From Variovorax sp. CF313 (GTDB lineage: Bacteria > Pseudomonadota > Gammaproteobacteria > Burkholderiales > Burkholderiaceae_C): a stretch of DNA of 64,000 nt. The translations under genes and the position numbers were made by a program. How positions within the stretch are numbered: the first letter of the stretch is position 1; the number at the start of each line of letters is the position of its first letter. Of this stretch, positions 39,338-48,366 are shown piece after piece. Below the pieces are notes generated by a model. The model ran no database searches and was not told the origin of the DNA. It worked only from the letters and a program-made list of their open reading frames with translations. The stretch is taken from assembly GCF_000282635.1 (NCBI RefSeq), contig NZ_AKIW01000027.1, positions 1 to 64,000 of the forward strand, written 5' to 3'.

Positions 39338-39366
39338 AAATAGCGCGTTCTTCGCGCTATTTTTTT
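39338..39366 (+). terminator. Probable original tRNA-Lys terminator
   Basis: AAATAGCGCG-TTCTT-CGCGCTATTT followed by TTTT directly after the attR-like repeat. It is stronger than the hairpin at the functional tRNA, which fits displacement of the original terminator by insertion. Confidence 0.85.
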
Positions 39367-39500
39367 GTCAAAGCCTCCTCACGGTCCACGCGAGGAGGCT
39401 TTTTCTTTGGCTCGCCGGCCCCAGGAAGTAGCCCCTGCCGCGCGATCCAATCGGCGACGCAGCGTTCGAGCAGATCGTGCCGCTCACCCACCTCGGCCAT
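39357..39500 (-). CDS. 47-residue protein, overlapping the next frame (TGATG)
   Basis: MAEVGERHDLLERCVADWIA is followed by a Lys/Pro-rich end running through the terminator region. The composition is protein-like and helical. Its ATG overlaps the stop of the frame at 39500-39715 in TGATG, giving either translational coupling or one ancestral gene split by a frameshift. No family recognised. Confidence 0.45.
   Translation of the reverse strand: MAEVGERHDLLERCVADWIARQGLLPGAGEPKKKPPRVDREEALTKK
39370..39408. terminator. Second terminator hairpin after the att copy
   Basis: AAAGCCTCCTC (39370-39380) and GAGGAGGCTTT (39392-39402) with 11 bases between, then TTCTTT. It overlaps the 3' end of the minus-strand reading frame 39357-39500. 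Confidence 0.8.
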
Positions 39501-39715
39501 CAGGTACTGGCCACCCGATTGATGCACTGCCAGAGCTGCATTGCAGAAGCACAGCGACCCCGGCGCTCAAGTGCACGCGTCAAACCTTCGAGGAAGATTT
39601 CCTTTCTCATGCGGGAATATTTCACGATTTGTGCGTCACTTACAAGCTGCTCCGGGTTCAACCTGCAATAGGTCCCCATCCGGCATGGCATCTTGTACCG
39701 GCTGTCACGCAGCAC
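39500..39715 (-). CDS. Small hypothetical protein upstream of the 47-residue frame
   Basis: 71 residues from a GTG at 39715, or 59 from the ATG at 39679 (MGTYCRLNPEQLVSDAQIVK). Helical and Arg/Glu-rich, ending in ASAMQLWQCINRVAST. Neither start has a good ribosome binding site. Shifting one base at the end continues smoothly into LMAEVGERHD of the next frame. Function unknown; base composition is lower in G+C than the surroundings. Confidence 0.45.
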   Translation of the reverse strand: MLRDSRYKMPCRMGTYCRLNPEQLVSDAQIVKYSRMRKEIFLEGLTRALERRGRCASAMQLWQCINRVAST

Positions 39716-39763
39716 AACAACAATGACACAGGGAAATCACTTCGAAGCCATAAAGCTCGTTCA

Positions 39764-39787
39764 ACCCGCTCAGGCGGGTATTTTTTT
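39764..39787 (+). terminator. Intrinsic terminator
   Basis: ACCCGC-TCAG-GCGGGT (39764-39779) then A and seven Ts. No plus-strand gene directly upstream was recognised, so an unrecognised transcript may end here. Confidence 0.75.
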
Positions 39788-39882
39788 GTCCAGCCGCAGC
39801 CAAGGTCGACAACGATGTTCGGAGGCCACAGGATGCAGCCAGGCCCCGACCGCGCCTTCACGCGTGAGCTATATTTCCTCTC

Positions 39883-40053
39883 ATGGAAAAGGCGTCCGAC
39901 ATAGGCAAACCCACCGTCCCCATCGACCTGATCGGGCCGGACCACTGGCCCCGCTCGAAACGCGGTTCGGGTCGTGCCACCAAGGTGATTCTCGCCATCG
40001 CGAGTGGCTTGGCGGCCGCCGGCCTGATCGCCTATCGTCTCTTCGGACGCTGA
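39883..40053 (+). CDS. Small single-span membrane protein
   Basis: 56 residues: a polar start (MEKASDIGKPTVPIDLIGPD, then HWPRSKRGSGR) and one hydrophobic helix (VILAIASGLAAAGLIAYRLF) at 35-54. Codon use is like that of the host and a terminator follows 23 bp after the stop. No strong ribosome binding site is seen. Function unknown. Confidence 0.6.
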   Translation: MEKASDIGKPTVPIDLIGPDHWPRSKRGSGRATKVILAIASGLAAAGLIAYRLFGR

Positions 40054-40075
40054 ACACCGGCGCCTCACACTTACA

Positions 40076-40113
40076 AAAGCCCGCCGCCTGGGAGACAGGC
40101 AGCGGGCTTTTTT
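40076..40113. terminator. Bidirectional terminator between convergent genes
   Basis: AAAGCCCGC (40076-40084) and GCGGGCTTT (40102-40110) followed by TTT on the plus strand and preceded by an A-run. It separates the small membrane protein from the HNH gene. Confidence 0.85.
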
Positions 40114-40145
40114 CATGGACAAAGACCAGGATCGCAGCCCTGCCC

Positions 40146-40709
40146 TCACTGAAGCCGCGAGCCCTTGGGCAGCCGCTTTGCCAGCCACTCGTGCACATCC
40201 ACACGGATGTTGCGTCCTTCGAGCAGGAAGTTCTCGTAGCGGTTCGGCACATAGGGCAGATAGACCAGTGGCATGCCCGCCTCCTCCGGCGTGCGCGCTG
40301 CCTTGCGGTTGTTGCAGACCCCGCATGCGCTCACGAGGTTGGTCCAGGTCCACGGACCTCCGCGGGACTCGGGCAGCACGTGTTCGCACTGCAGTTCGCG
40401 TTCGTGGAACACCTCGCCGCAGTAGGCGCAGGTGTGGCGGTCGCGGCGCAGCAGTTTGCTCTTGGTGACGCTCGGAATCACGTCGAAGAGGTTGATCTTC
40501 GACGCACCGCGCAGCGCAACGATCGGCGCCACGTCGATGCGCGACTGCACGCCGCGCGCCACGTTGAAGCCGCCGCGCAGCGTGGCGAGCGGCAGGCCGC
40601 CGTCTTCCCATGCGACCGAGCCGGTCGCGTAGTGCAACACCGCCTGCTCCAGCGAAATCCAGGCTTGCGGCGTGCCCTGGATATCGAGTTGCAGGACGTG
40701 GGGATGCAT
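40146..40709 (-). CDS. HNH endonuclease family protein
   Basis: 187 residues with a complete HNH module: CAYCGEVF, then EHVLPESRGGPWTWTNLVSAC and CNNRKAARTPEEA, with zinc Cys pairs C-x2-C on each side. The N-terminal half (about 1-85) is a separate conserved region. Stand-alone proteins of this type are widespread in Burkholderiales; they are predicted nucleases without known target. No methylase or phage gene is next to it. Confidence 0.88.
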   Translation of the reverse strand: MHPHVLQLDIQGTPQAWISLEQAVLHYATGSVAWEDGGLPLATLRGGFNVARGVQSRIDVAPIVALRGASKINLFDVIPSVTKSKLLRRDRHTCAYCGEVFHERELQCEHVLPESRGGPWTWTNLVSACGVCNNRKAARTPEEAGMPLVYLPYVPNRYENFLLEGRNIRVDVHEWLAKRLPKGSRLQ

Positions 40710-40761
40710 GTCTCGCCTCCTTTTGCGGCGATGGTTGTTGATGAGGTCGAATGAAACGAAG

Positions 40762-40836
40762 TGGGGTGCACGAACGGGATCGAACCGTCGTCAGCGGGAC
40801 CACAACCCGCGGCTCTGCCATTGAGCTACGCGCACC
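40762..40836 (-). tRNA. tRNA-His (anticodon GTG)
   Basis: 75 bases with encoded CCA. The 8-bp acceptor includes the extra G-1 paired with C73 that marks tRNA-His. Anticodon arm GCGGG-TTGTGGT-CCCGC gives GTG. Confidence 0.95.
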
Positions 40837-40863
40837 ATGAAAAACAAGGAACAGGCGGCCGGC

Positions 40864-41070
40864 CTACCATTCGCCGACTGCGCGAACGCGCTGGTCGGGA
40901 TCGAGTCCCTCCGGCAGCGGCTCGCGCCCCGCGGAGTCCGCCGCGCATTCGCCTGTGCGACGCGCGTCGACGGCAATGCCGAAACTGCGGGCCAAGGCCA
41001 TCATCATGCGGTTGCGTGGCTGTGCCGGACGCACGGTGATCATCCGGATCGGGGTATTGCGCTTGCGCAT
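40864..41070 (-). CDS. Small basic hypothetical protein between two tRNA genes
   Basis: 68 residues starting MRKRNTPIRMITVRPAQPRN. The ATG at 41070 has a perfect AAGGAG 6 bases upstream, the main reason to accept it over the overlapping plus-strand frame. Arg-rich start, then ALARSFGIAVDA. No domain recognised. It may be co-transcribed with the flanking tRNAs. Confidence 0.6.
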   Translation of the reverse strand: MRKRNTPIRMITVRPAQPRNRMMMALARSFGIAVDARRTGECAADSAGREPLPEGLDPDQRVRAVGEW

Positions 41071-41112
41071 GGTGGCTCCTTGGTTGGCGTGACAGCTCGA
41101 ACAAAAAAAAGG

Positions 41113-41186
41113 CCCCACGTGCACGACTCGAACGTGCAACCCCTTGCTTCGTAGGCAAGTGCTCTGATCCATTGAGCTAACGCGGG
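41113..41186 (-). tRNA. tRNA-Arg (anticodon ACG), CCA not encoded
   Basis: 74 bases. Acceptor CCCGCGT pairs with ACGTGGG, anticodon arm CTTGC-CTACGAA-GCAAG gives ACG, T arm GCACG-TTCGAGT-CGTGC. After discriminator G the DNA reads CCT then a T-run, so the final A of CCA must be added by the CCA enzyme, unlike the other three tRNAs here. Confidence 0.92.
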
Positions 41187-41487
41187 TCGAAAACAAAAAA
41201 GTGTCCGGTTACGGGTTCCGGCGCCGCCCAATCTTTGCGGTCGGTTTCCGCGGGAGGGCCATCTGCATGGCCCGGTCCCGCTCGGGTTCGGTGGTTCGAA
41301 AAAAACGGTGTCCCGCTTTCCATTTCGGTTGTGTCCTCACGCGACGGACAGCGCGCTGGGCGCTGTCCCGTACGACGTCGCTGCACAGGAGTGATCGGTT
41401 CCTGCACATCCCGCCAGACCGTCTACGCGGTGGGCTCTGGCGGTGTGGTGAAGGCACACCCGAAATGGCAAACAAGCACGACAGACA
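41187..41487. other. Region upstream of tRNA-Arg, no gene supported
   Basis: About 300 bp between the tRNA-Arg 5' end and a minus-strand terminator. Frames here are short and disagree on both strands, without ribosome binding sites. It probably holds the promoter of the tRNA-Arg/tRNA-His unit. Confidence 0.5.
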
Positions 41488-41524
41488 AAACAAAAAGGCC
41501 CGGAACCTTGCGGTTTCCGGGCCT
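41488..41524 (-). terminator. Intrinsic terminator of the small minus-strand gene
   Basis: On the minus strand AGGCCCGGAA (41515-41524) pairs with TTCCGGGCCT (41496-41505) and is followed by TTTTGTTTTG. It lies 29 bp after the stop of the frame 41554-41757. Confidence 0.85.
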
Positions 41525-41553
41525 CTGCATGAGAGAGCTTGGAAGGTGTGCGC

Positions 41554-41757
41554 CTACGCGCAACCTCCACCCGGTAGCACTTGATCCTCGACTTTTCCAA
41601 CGCGCAGGCTGGCTGCGGCTTTCGTGGAATACACGTGGTTCTGGTGCTGGTTCGGTCGGACCGACAGCATGCTGTCCAAACCACCGCACGACCAGACGCG
41701 CACGAGCGATCGGCCCAAGGCGGGTCGAATGCTGGTGAGGTTCAAGGCGGTGTTCAC
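41554..41757 (-). CDS. 67-residue hypothetical protein
   Basis: GTG start with AGGAA 6 bases upstream, reading MNTALNLTSIRPALGRSLVR; the centre is polar and Asn/Gln-rich (SVRPNQHQNHVYSTKAAA). The strong terminator after the stop supports a real transcript. No domain recognised. Confidence 0.5.
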   Translation of the reverse strand: MNTALNLTSIRPALGRSLVRVWSCGGLDSMLSVRPNQHQNHVYSTKAAASLRVGKVEDQVLPGGGCA

Positions 41758-41842
41758 GATGGTTCCTGAGTCAAAAAATTGCCGCTGTCGGCTGTAAAGG
41801 GTTGGACAAAAGGGACGGCCTGGGCCGCGAATGAAGGCAACT

Positions 41843-41857
41843 GTAAATAGTGTTTAC
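41843..41857. promoter_or_regulatory. Palindrome upstream of the HTH gene
   Basis: GTAAATAGTGTTTAC: arms GTAAA and TTTAC around 5 bases, within an A/T-rich divergent promoter region, 55 bp before the GTG of the helix-turn-helix gene. Likely operator, probably for autoregulation. Confidence 0.5.
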
Positions 41858-41911
41858 GACGGCGTCAACAACCGGGACAATCTTTTCTTGTCTTGTTGTT
41901 GTTTTTGAACA

Positions 41912-42304
41912 GTGCCCAATATCACCGTCGCGCGCCGCCGCAATGCCCTTGCGTTGCACCGCCGCTTTCTCGAAGAGGCCATCGCCGCGGGCCTGCCAGC
42001 CAAGGGGCTGGACCAGGCGTTTGCGAAAAAGCTCGAAATTTCTCCGAGCATGTGGAGCCAGATCAAGAGCTCGCGGCCCATCGGCGACAACCTGGCACGG
42101 CAGATCGAACGGCATTGCAGCGTCGAGCCCGGCTGGCTCGACGAAGAAGACCGCCTCAGCGAAGTACCCGATGCAGCGGAAGAGCGCTTCATTGCGGCCG
42201 CGCGCAACGCATGGCGCGCCGCCAATGCCAAGGGAAAGAAGGAGCTCGGCGGCTGGCTGAAGAAGCGCGCGCAGGACGCGGCGGGCAGCGAGCCCGCCCC
42301 CTAG
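41912..42304 (+). CDS. XRE-like helix-turn-helix DNA-binding protein
   Basis: 130 residues from a GTG. The segment AFAKKLEISPSMWSQIKSSR with GDNLARQIERHCSVEPGWLD (about 38-78) has the layout of phage-repressor-like HTH proteins, including the typical PGWLD end. The C-terminal third is Ala/Lys-rich and helical. No sensor domain. Target unknown; it converges with the thioesterase gene. Confidence 0.75.
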   Translation: MPNITVARRRNALALHRRFLEEAIAAGLPAKGLDQAFAKKLEISPSMWSQIKSSRPIGDNLARQIERHCSVEPGWLDEEDRLSEVPDAAEERFIAAARNAWRAANAKGKKELGGWLKKRAQDAAGSEPAP

Positions 42305-42309
42305 GACGC

Positions 42310-42771
42310 TCAGCCCAGCTCGGGCGCGTTGCGCAGGATGGCTGCGCGCATGTCGTCCGGAATGGCGACGGCGCGATGGGTTTCGAGCGACGTGGTCACG
42401 AGCACCTGCTGCATCTGCATGCGCAGTTCTCCGGTCGCCGGCTCGAAGCAGCGCACAAGCAGCGTCATCGAGCGCGACCCCAGCCGCTGCACGGTAAGGC
42501 CGAGCGTGACCTGGTCGCCCATGCGGCTCACCGCACGGAAGTCGGCTTCGAGCTTCACGGTGGGCAGGCCAATGCGCCGCACGGCCACCAGCCCGTGGTA
42601 GCTGAGCCCCAGGCCCTCGTTGACCCAGTCTTCGACGAGCCCGTTGAGCATCACGAAGTACTGAGGGTAGAAAACGATGCCCGCCGGGTCGCAGTCCGAG
42701 AAGCGGATCAGCCGCGCGCGGCGGAACTCGCTGCCCTGGGCCGGGAGATCGACAGGGGTGGCCGCGCTCAT
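42310..42771 (-). CDS. Acyl-CoA thioesterase (4-hydroxybenzoyl-CoA thioesterase family)
   Basis: 153 residues, hot-dog fold, with the active-site motif FSDCDPAGIVFYPQYF (about 25-40, catalytic Asp in DPAG). It hydrolyses aryl- or acyl-CoA esters. The ATG at 42771 is 2 bp after the MarR stop. At the end of the aromatic-degradation operon it may release CoA from dead-end esters. Confidence 0.87.
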   Translation of the reverse strand: MSAATPVDLPAQGSEFRRARLIRFSDCDPAGIVFYPQYFVMLNGLVEDWVNEGLGLSYHGLVAVRRIGLPTVKLEADFRAVSRMGDQVTLGLTVQRLGSRSMTLLVRCFEPATGELRMQMQQVLVTTSLETHRAVAIPDDMRAAILRNAPELG

Positions 42772-42773
42772 GC

Positions 42774-43307
42774 TCAGCCCTCCTCGGCCGGCGGCTCGCC
42801 GCGCATCACGTGCACACGCAGCAAGCCCAGTTGGGTGTGCATCTGCTTGACGGTCTTCATGTCGAGCCCCGAGAACATCTCGAGGATCCATTGTTCGTGC
42901 TCGCTCGCCATCGTCTCGAAGGTGCGGCGCCCTGTCGGCGTGAGGCTCACGATCCACGCGCGGCGGTCGTCGGGGCTGGGCGCGCGGGCCACCATGCCTT
43001 CGCGCTCGAGTTCGTCCGTCAGGCCTGTGACGTTGCCGCCGGTCACCATGAGGTAGCGCGAGAGCACGCGCATCTTGAGCCCGTCCTTGTAGCGATGGAG
43101 CTGCGCCATGTAGTCGAAGCGCGCGAGCGAGATGCCGAAGCGCTCGCGCAGCCGGCGCCGGATCTCGGCCTCGATCTGCGTGGTGCTGGCCAGCATGCGC
43201 AGCCAGAGCTTGAGCATCGCGTGGTCCTCGTGGCCCGCGCGGGCTTCGTGGCCCAGTTCCTCCGCATCGCTCAGCACCGCGTGCGAGGCATCGTTGTCGC
43301 GCGTCAT
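42774..43307 (-). CDS. MarR family transcriptional regulator of the aromatic/auxin locus
   Basis: 177 residues with the MarR winged helix: [20 protein letters not shown], then [20 protein letters not shown] and the wing [20 protein letters not shown]. It overlaps the SDR gene (ATGA) and lies in the same operon as the degradation genes. Published iad-like auxin loci of Variovorax are repressed by a MarR protein that binds indole-3-acetate; this is the candidate counterpart. Direct repeats at 44084-44111 are a plausible operator. Confidence 0.9.
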   Translation of the reverse strand: MTRDNDASHAVLSDAEELGHEARAGHEDHAMLKLWLRMLASTTQIEAEIRRRLRERFGISLARFDYMAQLHRYKDGLKMRVLSRYLMVTGGNVTGLTDELEREGMVARAPSPDDRRAWIVSLTPTGRRTFETMASEHEQWILEMFSGLDMKTVKQMHTQLGLLRVHVMRGEPPAEEG

Positions 43308-44080
43308 GTCACCTCTCCCCCTGAAACCGAGATCGACTGGCCGGTGACCGACGCAGCGCCCGTGCCGCACAGCCAGCGCACCGCATCGGCGACTTCGGCC
43401 GGCTGCACGATGCGCCGCTGCGGATTGACGCTGGAGAATTCGGCCAGCGCGTCGGCCTCGCTGCGCCCGGTCTTGCCGACCACGTTGGCGACGCTGTTGC
43501 GCAGGATGTCGGTGTCGGTGTAGCCCGGGCATACGGCATTCACCGTGATGCCCTTGCGCGCCACTTCGAGCGCCAGCGAACGCGTGAGCCCGACCACACC
43601 ATGCTTGGCCGCGGTGTAGGCCGACACGTAGGCGTAGCCCTTCTGCCCCGCCGTGCTGGCGATGTTGACGATGCGGCCCCAGCCCGCATCGAGCATGTCG
43701 GGCAGCGCAGCCTGCGCGCACAGGAAGCTGCCGGTGAGGTTCACCGACAGCATGCGCTGCCAGAGCTCGAACGAGGTCTTGAGGAAAGGCGCGCTCTCGG
43801 CGGCACCCGCGTTGTTGACGAGCACGGCAACAGGGCCGCGCGCTGCTCGGGCCTCTGCGAAGGCCGCCTGCACCGCCTGCGGATTTGCCACATCGGCTGC
43901 AGCCACGCCATGCCCGCTGCCCGCGAGCGAATCGGCCACACGCTTCAGCGCTTCGCGGTCACGCCCCAGCAGCGTCAGAACGGCGCCTTCGGCGGCCAGG
44001 GTGCGCGCGATCTCCGCGCCGATGCCGCGCGCCGCGCCCGTGACGAGTGCATGGCGGCCGGTCAGTGAATTTGATTGCAT
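43304..44080 (-). CDS. SDR family oxidoreductase (3-hydroxyacyl type)
   Basis: 258 residues, classical [24 protein letters not shown], catalytic Ser in [10 protein letters not shown] and YTAAK. The overall pattern ([34 protein letters not shown]) resembles 3-hydroxybutyrate-dehydrogenase-like enzymes that oxidise hydroxyacyl-CoA intermediates. First gene after the 105-bp gap downstream of the CoA ligase, thus probably preceded by its own promoter. Confidence 0.88.
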   Translation of the reverse strand: MQSNSLTGRHALVTGAARGIGAEIARTLAAEGAVLTLLGRDREALKRVADSLAGSGHGVAAADVANPQAVQAAFAEARAARGPVAVLVNNAGAAESAPFLKTSFELWQRMLSVNLTGSFLCAQAALPDMLDAGWGRIVNIASTAGQKGYAYVSAYTAAKHGVVGLTRSLALEVARKGITVNAVCPGYTDTDILRNSVANVVGKTGRSEADALAEFSSVNPQRRIVQPAEVADAVRWLCGTGAASVTGQSISVSGGEVT

Positions 44081-44083
44081 ACC

Positions 44084-44111
44084 TGAATGTTTTAGTTCTG
44101 AATCATTTTAG
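44084..44111. promoter_or_regulatory. Direct repeats upstream of the SDR-MarR-thioesterase genes
   Basis: TGAATGTTTTAG (44084-44095) and TGAATCATTTTAG (44099-44111) repeat at a 15-bp step within an A/T-rich patch (44081-44125) in otherwise G+C-rich DNA. They sit directly in front of the SDR start at 44080, so this may be the promoter/operator bound by MarR. Confidence 0.5.
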
Positions 44112-44185
44112 CGAAATGTACCGGCGAAGCTGTCAGCGCATGAAACAGCCGGAAAGAAAGGAACGCGTTGCGTCTGCCGGGAGCC

Positions 44186-45764
44186 TCAGGCCCTTGCGGG
44201 CCGGCCGTCCCAGGTCTGCGGACTCACGCCGCGCTCGCGCAGCTTGAACTTCTGCACCTTGCCGTTCTCGGTGCGCGGCAGGTCGGCCAGCACGTCGATG
44301 TAGCGCGGCACGGCGAAGTAAGGCAGCCGGCTTTCACAGAAGCGCACGAGTTCGGCCGGGTCGATCGGCACGCCGTCGCGCGCCACCAGCGCGGCCATCA
44401 CCTCGTCCTCGGCCAGTTCGGATTGCACCGGGTACACCGCGCACGAAGCCACGCCCGGATGGCTCAGCAGCACCTGCTCGACCTCGAACGACGAGATGTT
44501 CTCGCCGCGCCGGCGAATCGCGTCCTTGATGCGGTCGACGAAGCGGAACGCACCGTCGGCGTCCTGCACCACGCGGTCGCCGGTGTGGAACCAGAGATTG
44601 CGCCAGGCCTCGACCGTCTTCTCCGGCATGTTGAAATAGCCGCTCGCGAAGGCATGGGGCTCGTCCGCGCGCAGCAGCAGTTCGCCGGCCTCGCCGGGTG
44701 GCAGCGCCGCATCGCCTTCGTCGGCCACGCGCGCCTGGAAGCCTGGGCGCAGCCAGCCCATGACACCGCCGCGCGGCGAATCCGGCGCGGTCGCGATGGC
44801 GAAATTGGTTTCGGTCGAGCCGTAGCCTTCGAGCAGTTGCACGCCGGTGCGCGCCTTGAATGCGGCACCTGCGGCGGACGGCACACCGGGCCCGAGGCCG
44901 ATGCGCACCCGGTGATCGCGTTCGCCAGGCCCTTCGGGCTGCGCGAGCAGGATCGGCACCATTGCGCCCAGCAGGTAGACCACCGTCGCCCCGCTCGCGC
45001 GCATCGCCGGCCAGAAGCCCGAGGCCGAGAAGCGCGGCGCGAACACCACCTCTGCGCCCGTCAATGCGGCCTGCGCGAAGGTGTTGAGCGCATTGATGTG
45101 AAAGAGCGGCAGCGTGGTGCACAGCACGTCGTCGACGCCGACTCCGAGCACCTCCGCGCTGCTCACGCCCCACCAGAAATACTGCGCATGCGGGCAGACG
45201 ACGCCCTTGGCTGGCCCCGTCGTACCGGAGGTGTACAGAATCGCGAGCGGGTCGCCAGGTTGCACCGCTGCGGGCGCCAGCGCCTCACCGCCCTCGGGGT
45301 AAGGCGTTACGCGCACGCCCTGGGGCGCCTGCCAGCCGGAGGACTCCGCCTCGCCCACCACCCAGACCTCGCGCAACGCGGTGCGCGCCAGATCCGCCGT
45401 CGCGAGCCGCTCAAGAAAACCCGCCTCGATCACCAGCAGTTTCGCCTGGCTGTTCGCGAGGAAGTATTCGATCTGCGGCCCCATCGACGCGGTGTTGACC
45501 GGCACCATCGACGCACCCAGCCAACCCGCGCCGAGGAAGCTTTCGAGAAACTCGATGCGGTTGCCGCACATCACGGCGAAGCGGTCGCCGCGCACCACGC
45601 CGGCCGCGGCCAGCGCACCGGCGCGAACGGCTGCAGCCTGCGCAGCGTCGCGATGCGTCCACTCGTCGCCACCGATCCGAAGCAACGGACGCGAGCCGAA
45701 CAGCCCGGCCTGCCGCTGCAGCATCGCCGGCAAGGTGCGCTGCACGGGCGGCACAGCCCGCGGG

Positions 45765-45775
<11 letters not shown>
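44186..45775 (-). CDS. AMP-dependent acyl/aryl-CoA ligase
   Basis: 529 residues, ANL superfamily: P-loop [45 protein letters not shown] and the C-terminal lysine motif [12 protein letters not shown]. It activates a carboxylic acid to its CoA ester via the adenylate. The ATG at 45775 lies inside the end of livF (11 bp overlap). Substrate is unknown; in this locus an aromatic or indolic acid is likely. It differs clearly from the second ligase at 58807-60432. Confidence 0.88.
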
Positions 45776-46496
<721 letters not shown>

Positions 46497-46500
46497 TTCG

Positions 46501-46570
46501 CTACCCCCAGGCTTGTCACTTCGTGTACTTCTCCTACCCCCTGAAGGGGGCCCGCGCCTTCGGGCGGCCG
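46501..46570 (-). repeat. Dispersed intergenic repeat, copy D (inverted, partial)
   Basis: Read on the minus strand it gives GGGGGTAGGAGAAG, then ACACGAAGTG and AGCCTGGGGG in the same order and spacing as copy A, which also has GGGGGTAGGAGAAG. The GGAACCGG part is replaced by another sequence. It lies between the fusion-gene stop and the livF start. Confidence 0.7.
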
Positions 46571-46578
46571 TGCGGCGC

Positions 46579-48366
46579 TCATACAACACTCCCCAGGTAA
46601 GCCGCCTGCACCCGCTCGTCCGCGCGCACCGCCGACGGCACGCCCTCCACGAGCTTGGAGCCGAAGTTCATCACCACCAGCCGGTCCACCAGTTTCATCA
46701 CGAAGTCCATGTCGTGTTCGACGATCAGGATGGTCACGCCCTCCTCGCGCAACTTGCGCAGCAGGTCGCCGAGCGCCATCTTTTCCTTGCGGCGCAGGCC
46801 GGCGGCGGGCTCGTCGAGCACCAGCAGCACCGGGTCGGCGGCCAGTGCGCGCGCGATTTCCAGAATGCGCTGCGTGCCCAGCGGCAGGCTGCCCGCCAGC
46901 TCGTGCGCGCGGTCGCCCAGGCCGATGCGGTCGAGCTGGCGCTGCGCCTCCTGCAGGATCTGGCTTTCTTCCATGCGGTCGAGCCGCAGCCCCGCCTTCA
47001 GGATGCCCGAGCGCGTGCGCGAATGCGCGCCCAGCGCCACGTTGTCGAGCAGGCTCATGTGCGGGCGCAGCTTCACGTGCTGGAAAGTGCGCGCCAGCCC
47101 CAGCCGCGCCACCTCGCGCTGCGGTTTGCCTGCGATGTCGTGCGCCAGGAAGCGCACCTGGCCCGCGCTCATCGGCAGCGTGCAGGTCAGCAGGTTGAAC
47201 ATGGTCGACTTGCCCGCGCCGTTGGGCCCGATCAGCCCGACGATCTCGCCGGCCTTCACGTCGAAGCTCACGTCGTTGACGGCCACCAGCCCGCCGAAGC
47301 GCTTGACCGCACCGTTCACCGACAGCACCTGCGAGCCGCGCTCGGGCAGCGTGCGGTGAGGCAAGGGATCGACCGGCGGGGCCTCGTGGCGCGAAGGCTC
47401 CTGCGAGCCGCTGCGCCGGTGCGTCCAGCGGCGCAGCAGGCCCATCACGCCGCCGCGCGCGAAGTGCAGCAGCAGGATGAAGAGCGCGGCGAATGCCACC
47501 GCCTCGAGCTGGCCGGCGCGCTGCGTGAGCATCGGCAGCACGTCCTGCAGGCCGTTCTTCAGCACCAGTACCAGCGCGGCGCCCACCAGTGCGCCCGCCA
47601 GCTGGCCGAGCCCGCCGGCCACGGCCATCAGCAGGTACTCGATGCTCGCGCGCACGTCGAAGGGCGACGGGCTCACGAAGCGGTTCATGTGCGCGTAGAG
47701 CCAGCCCGCCAGCCCCGCGAACAGCGCGGCCGTGACGAACAGTGACAGCCGCACGCGGTAGGCGTCCGCCCCCACGCTCGCCAGCAGCGTGGCACCGCCG
47801 CGAAGCCCGCGAATCGCGCGCCCCGGCCGCGACTGCAGCAGGTTGTGGCTGAACAGGCAGGCCAGCCCGACCACCACCCAGATCAGGTAGTACATCGAAC
47901 GCGGATCGGCCAGCGACCAGCCCGCGACCTGCAGCGGTGGAATGTTCGACAGGCCCGTGTGCCGCCCAAGCGCATCGACATTGCCGAACAGCATTGCGAT
48001 CGACAGTCCCCAGGCGATGGTGCTGAGCGGCAGGAAGTGCCCGCCCAGGCGCAGCGTGAGCATGCCGATGGCCAGCGCCGAGAGGCCGGTGAGCAGCAGC
48101 GCGAACAGCAGCCCGATCCACGGCGACATGCCCTGCGTGGTCGTGAGCCATGCCGTGGCGTAGGCTGCGATGCCCACGAAAGCCGCCTGCCCAAACGAGG
48201 TCGCGCCGCCCACGCCGGTGAGCAGCACGAGGCCCAGCGCCACCAGCGCGCCGATGCCGATGTCGTTGAGCAGCGAGACCGTGAAGCTCCCCGCCACCAC
48301 CGGCACCAGGGCCAGCACGACCACCACCGCGGCGATCCACGTCATGCGTTTGCGGTTGGCGCTCAT
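46579..48366 (-). CDS. Fused branched-chain-type ABC permease and ATPase (LivM-LivG)
   Basis: 595 residues in one frame. Residues about 1-310 are a LivM permease (about nine helices, conserved [21 protein letters not shown]). After a linker (about 315-345), residues 350-595 are a LivG ATPase with Walker [26 protein letters not shown] as signature, Walker [13 protein letters not shown] and H-loop VEHD. The fusion locks a 1:1 permease:ATPase ratio. The ATG at 48366 overlaps the LivH stop. Confidence 0.9.
   Translation of the reverse strand: MSANRKRMTWIAAVVVVLALVPVVAGSFTVSLLNDIGIGALVALGLVLLTGVGGATSFGQAAFVGIAAYATAWLTTTQGMSPWIGLLFALLLTGLSALAIGMLTLRLGGHFLPLSTIAWGLSIAMLFGNVDALGRHTGLSNIPPLQVAGWSLADPRSMYYLIWVVVGLACLFSHNLLQSRPGRAIRGLRGGATLLASVGADAYRVRLSLFVTAALFAGLAGWLYAHMNRFVSPSPFDVRASIEYLLMAVAGGLGQLAGALVGAALVLVLKNGLQDVLPMLTQRAGQLEAVAFAALFILLLHFARGGVMGLLRRWTHRRSGSQEPSRHEAPPVDPLPHRTLPERGSQVLSVNGAVKRFGGLVAVNDVSFDVKAGEIVGLIGPNGAGKSTMFNLLTCTLPMSAGQVRFLAHDIAGKPQREVARLGLARTFQHVKLRPHMSLLDNVALGAHSRTRSGILKAGLRLDRMEESQILQEAQRQLDRIGLGDRAHELAGSLPLGTQRILEIARALAADPVLLVLDEPAAGLRRKEKMALGDLLRKLREEGVTILIVEHDMDFVMKLVDRLVVMNFGSKLVEGVPSAVRADERVQAAYLGSVV

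Noticed and set aside
40837..41154. 105-codon plus-strand frame between tRNA-His and tRNA-Arg
   Set aside because: It runs into the tRNA-Arg sequence and lacks a ribosome binding site; the minus frame 40864-41070 has a perfect one.
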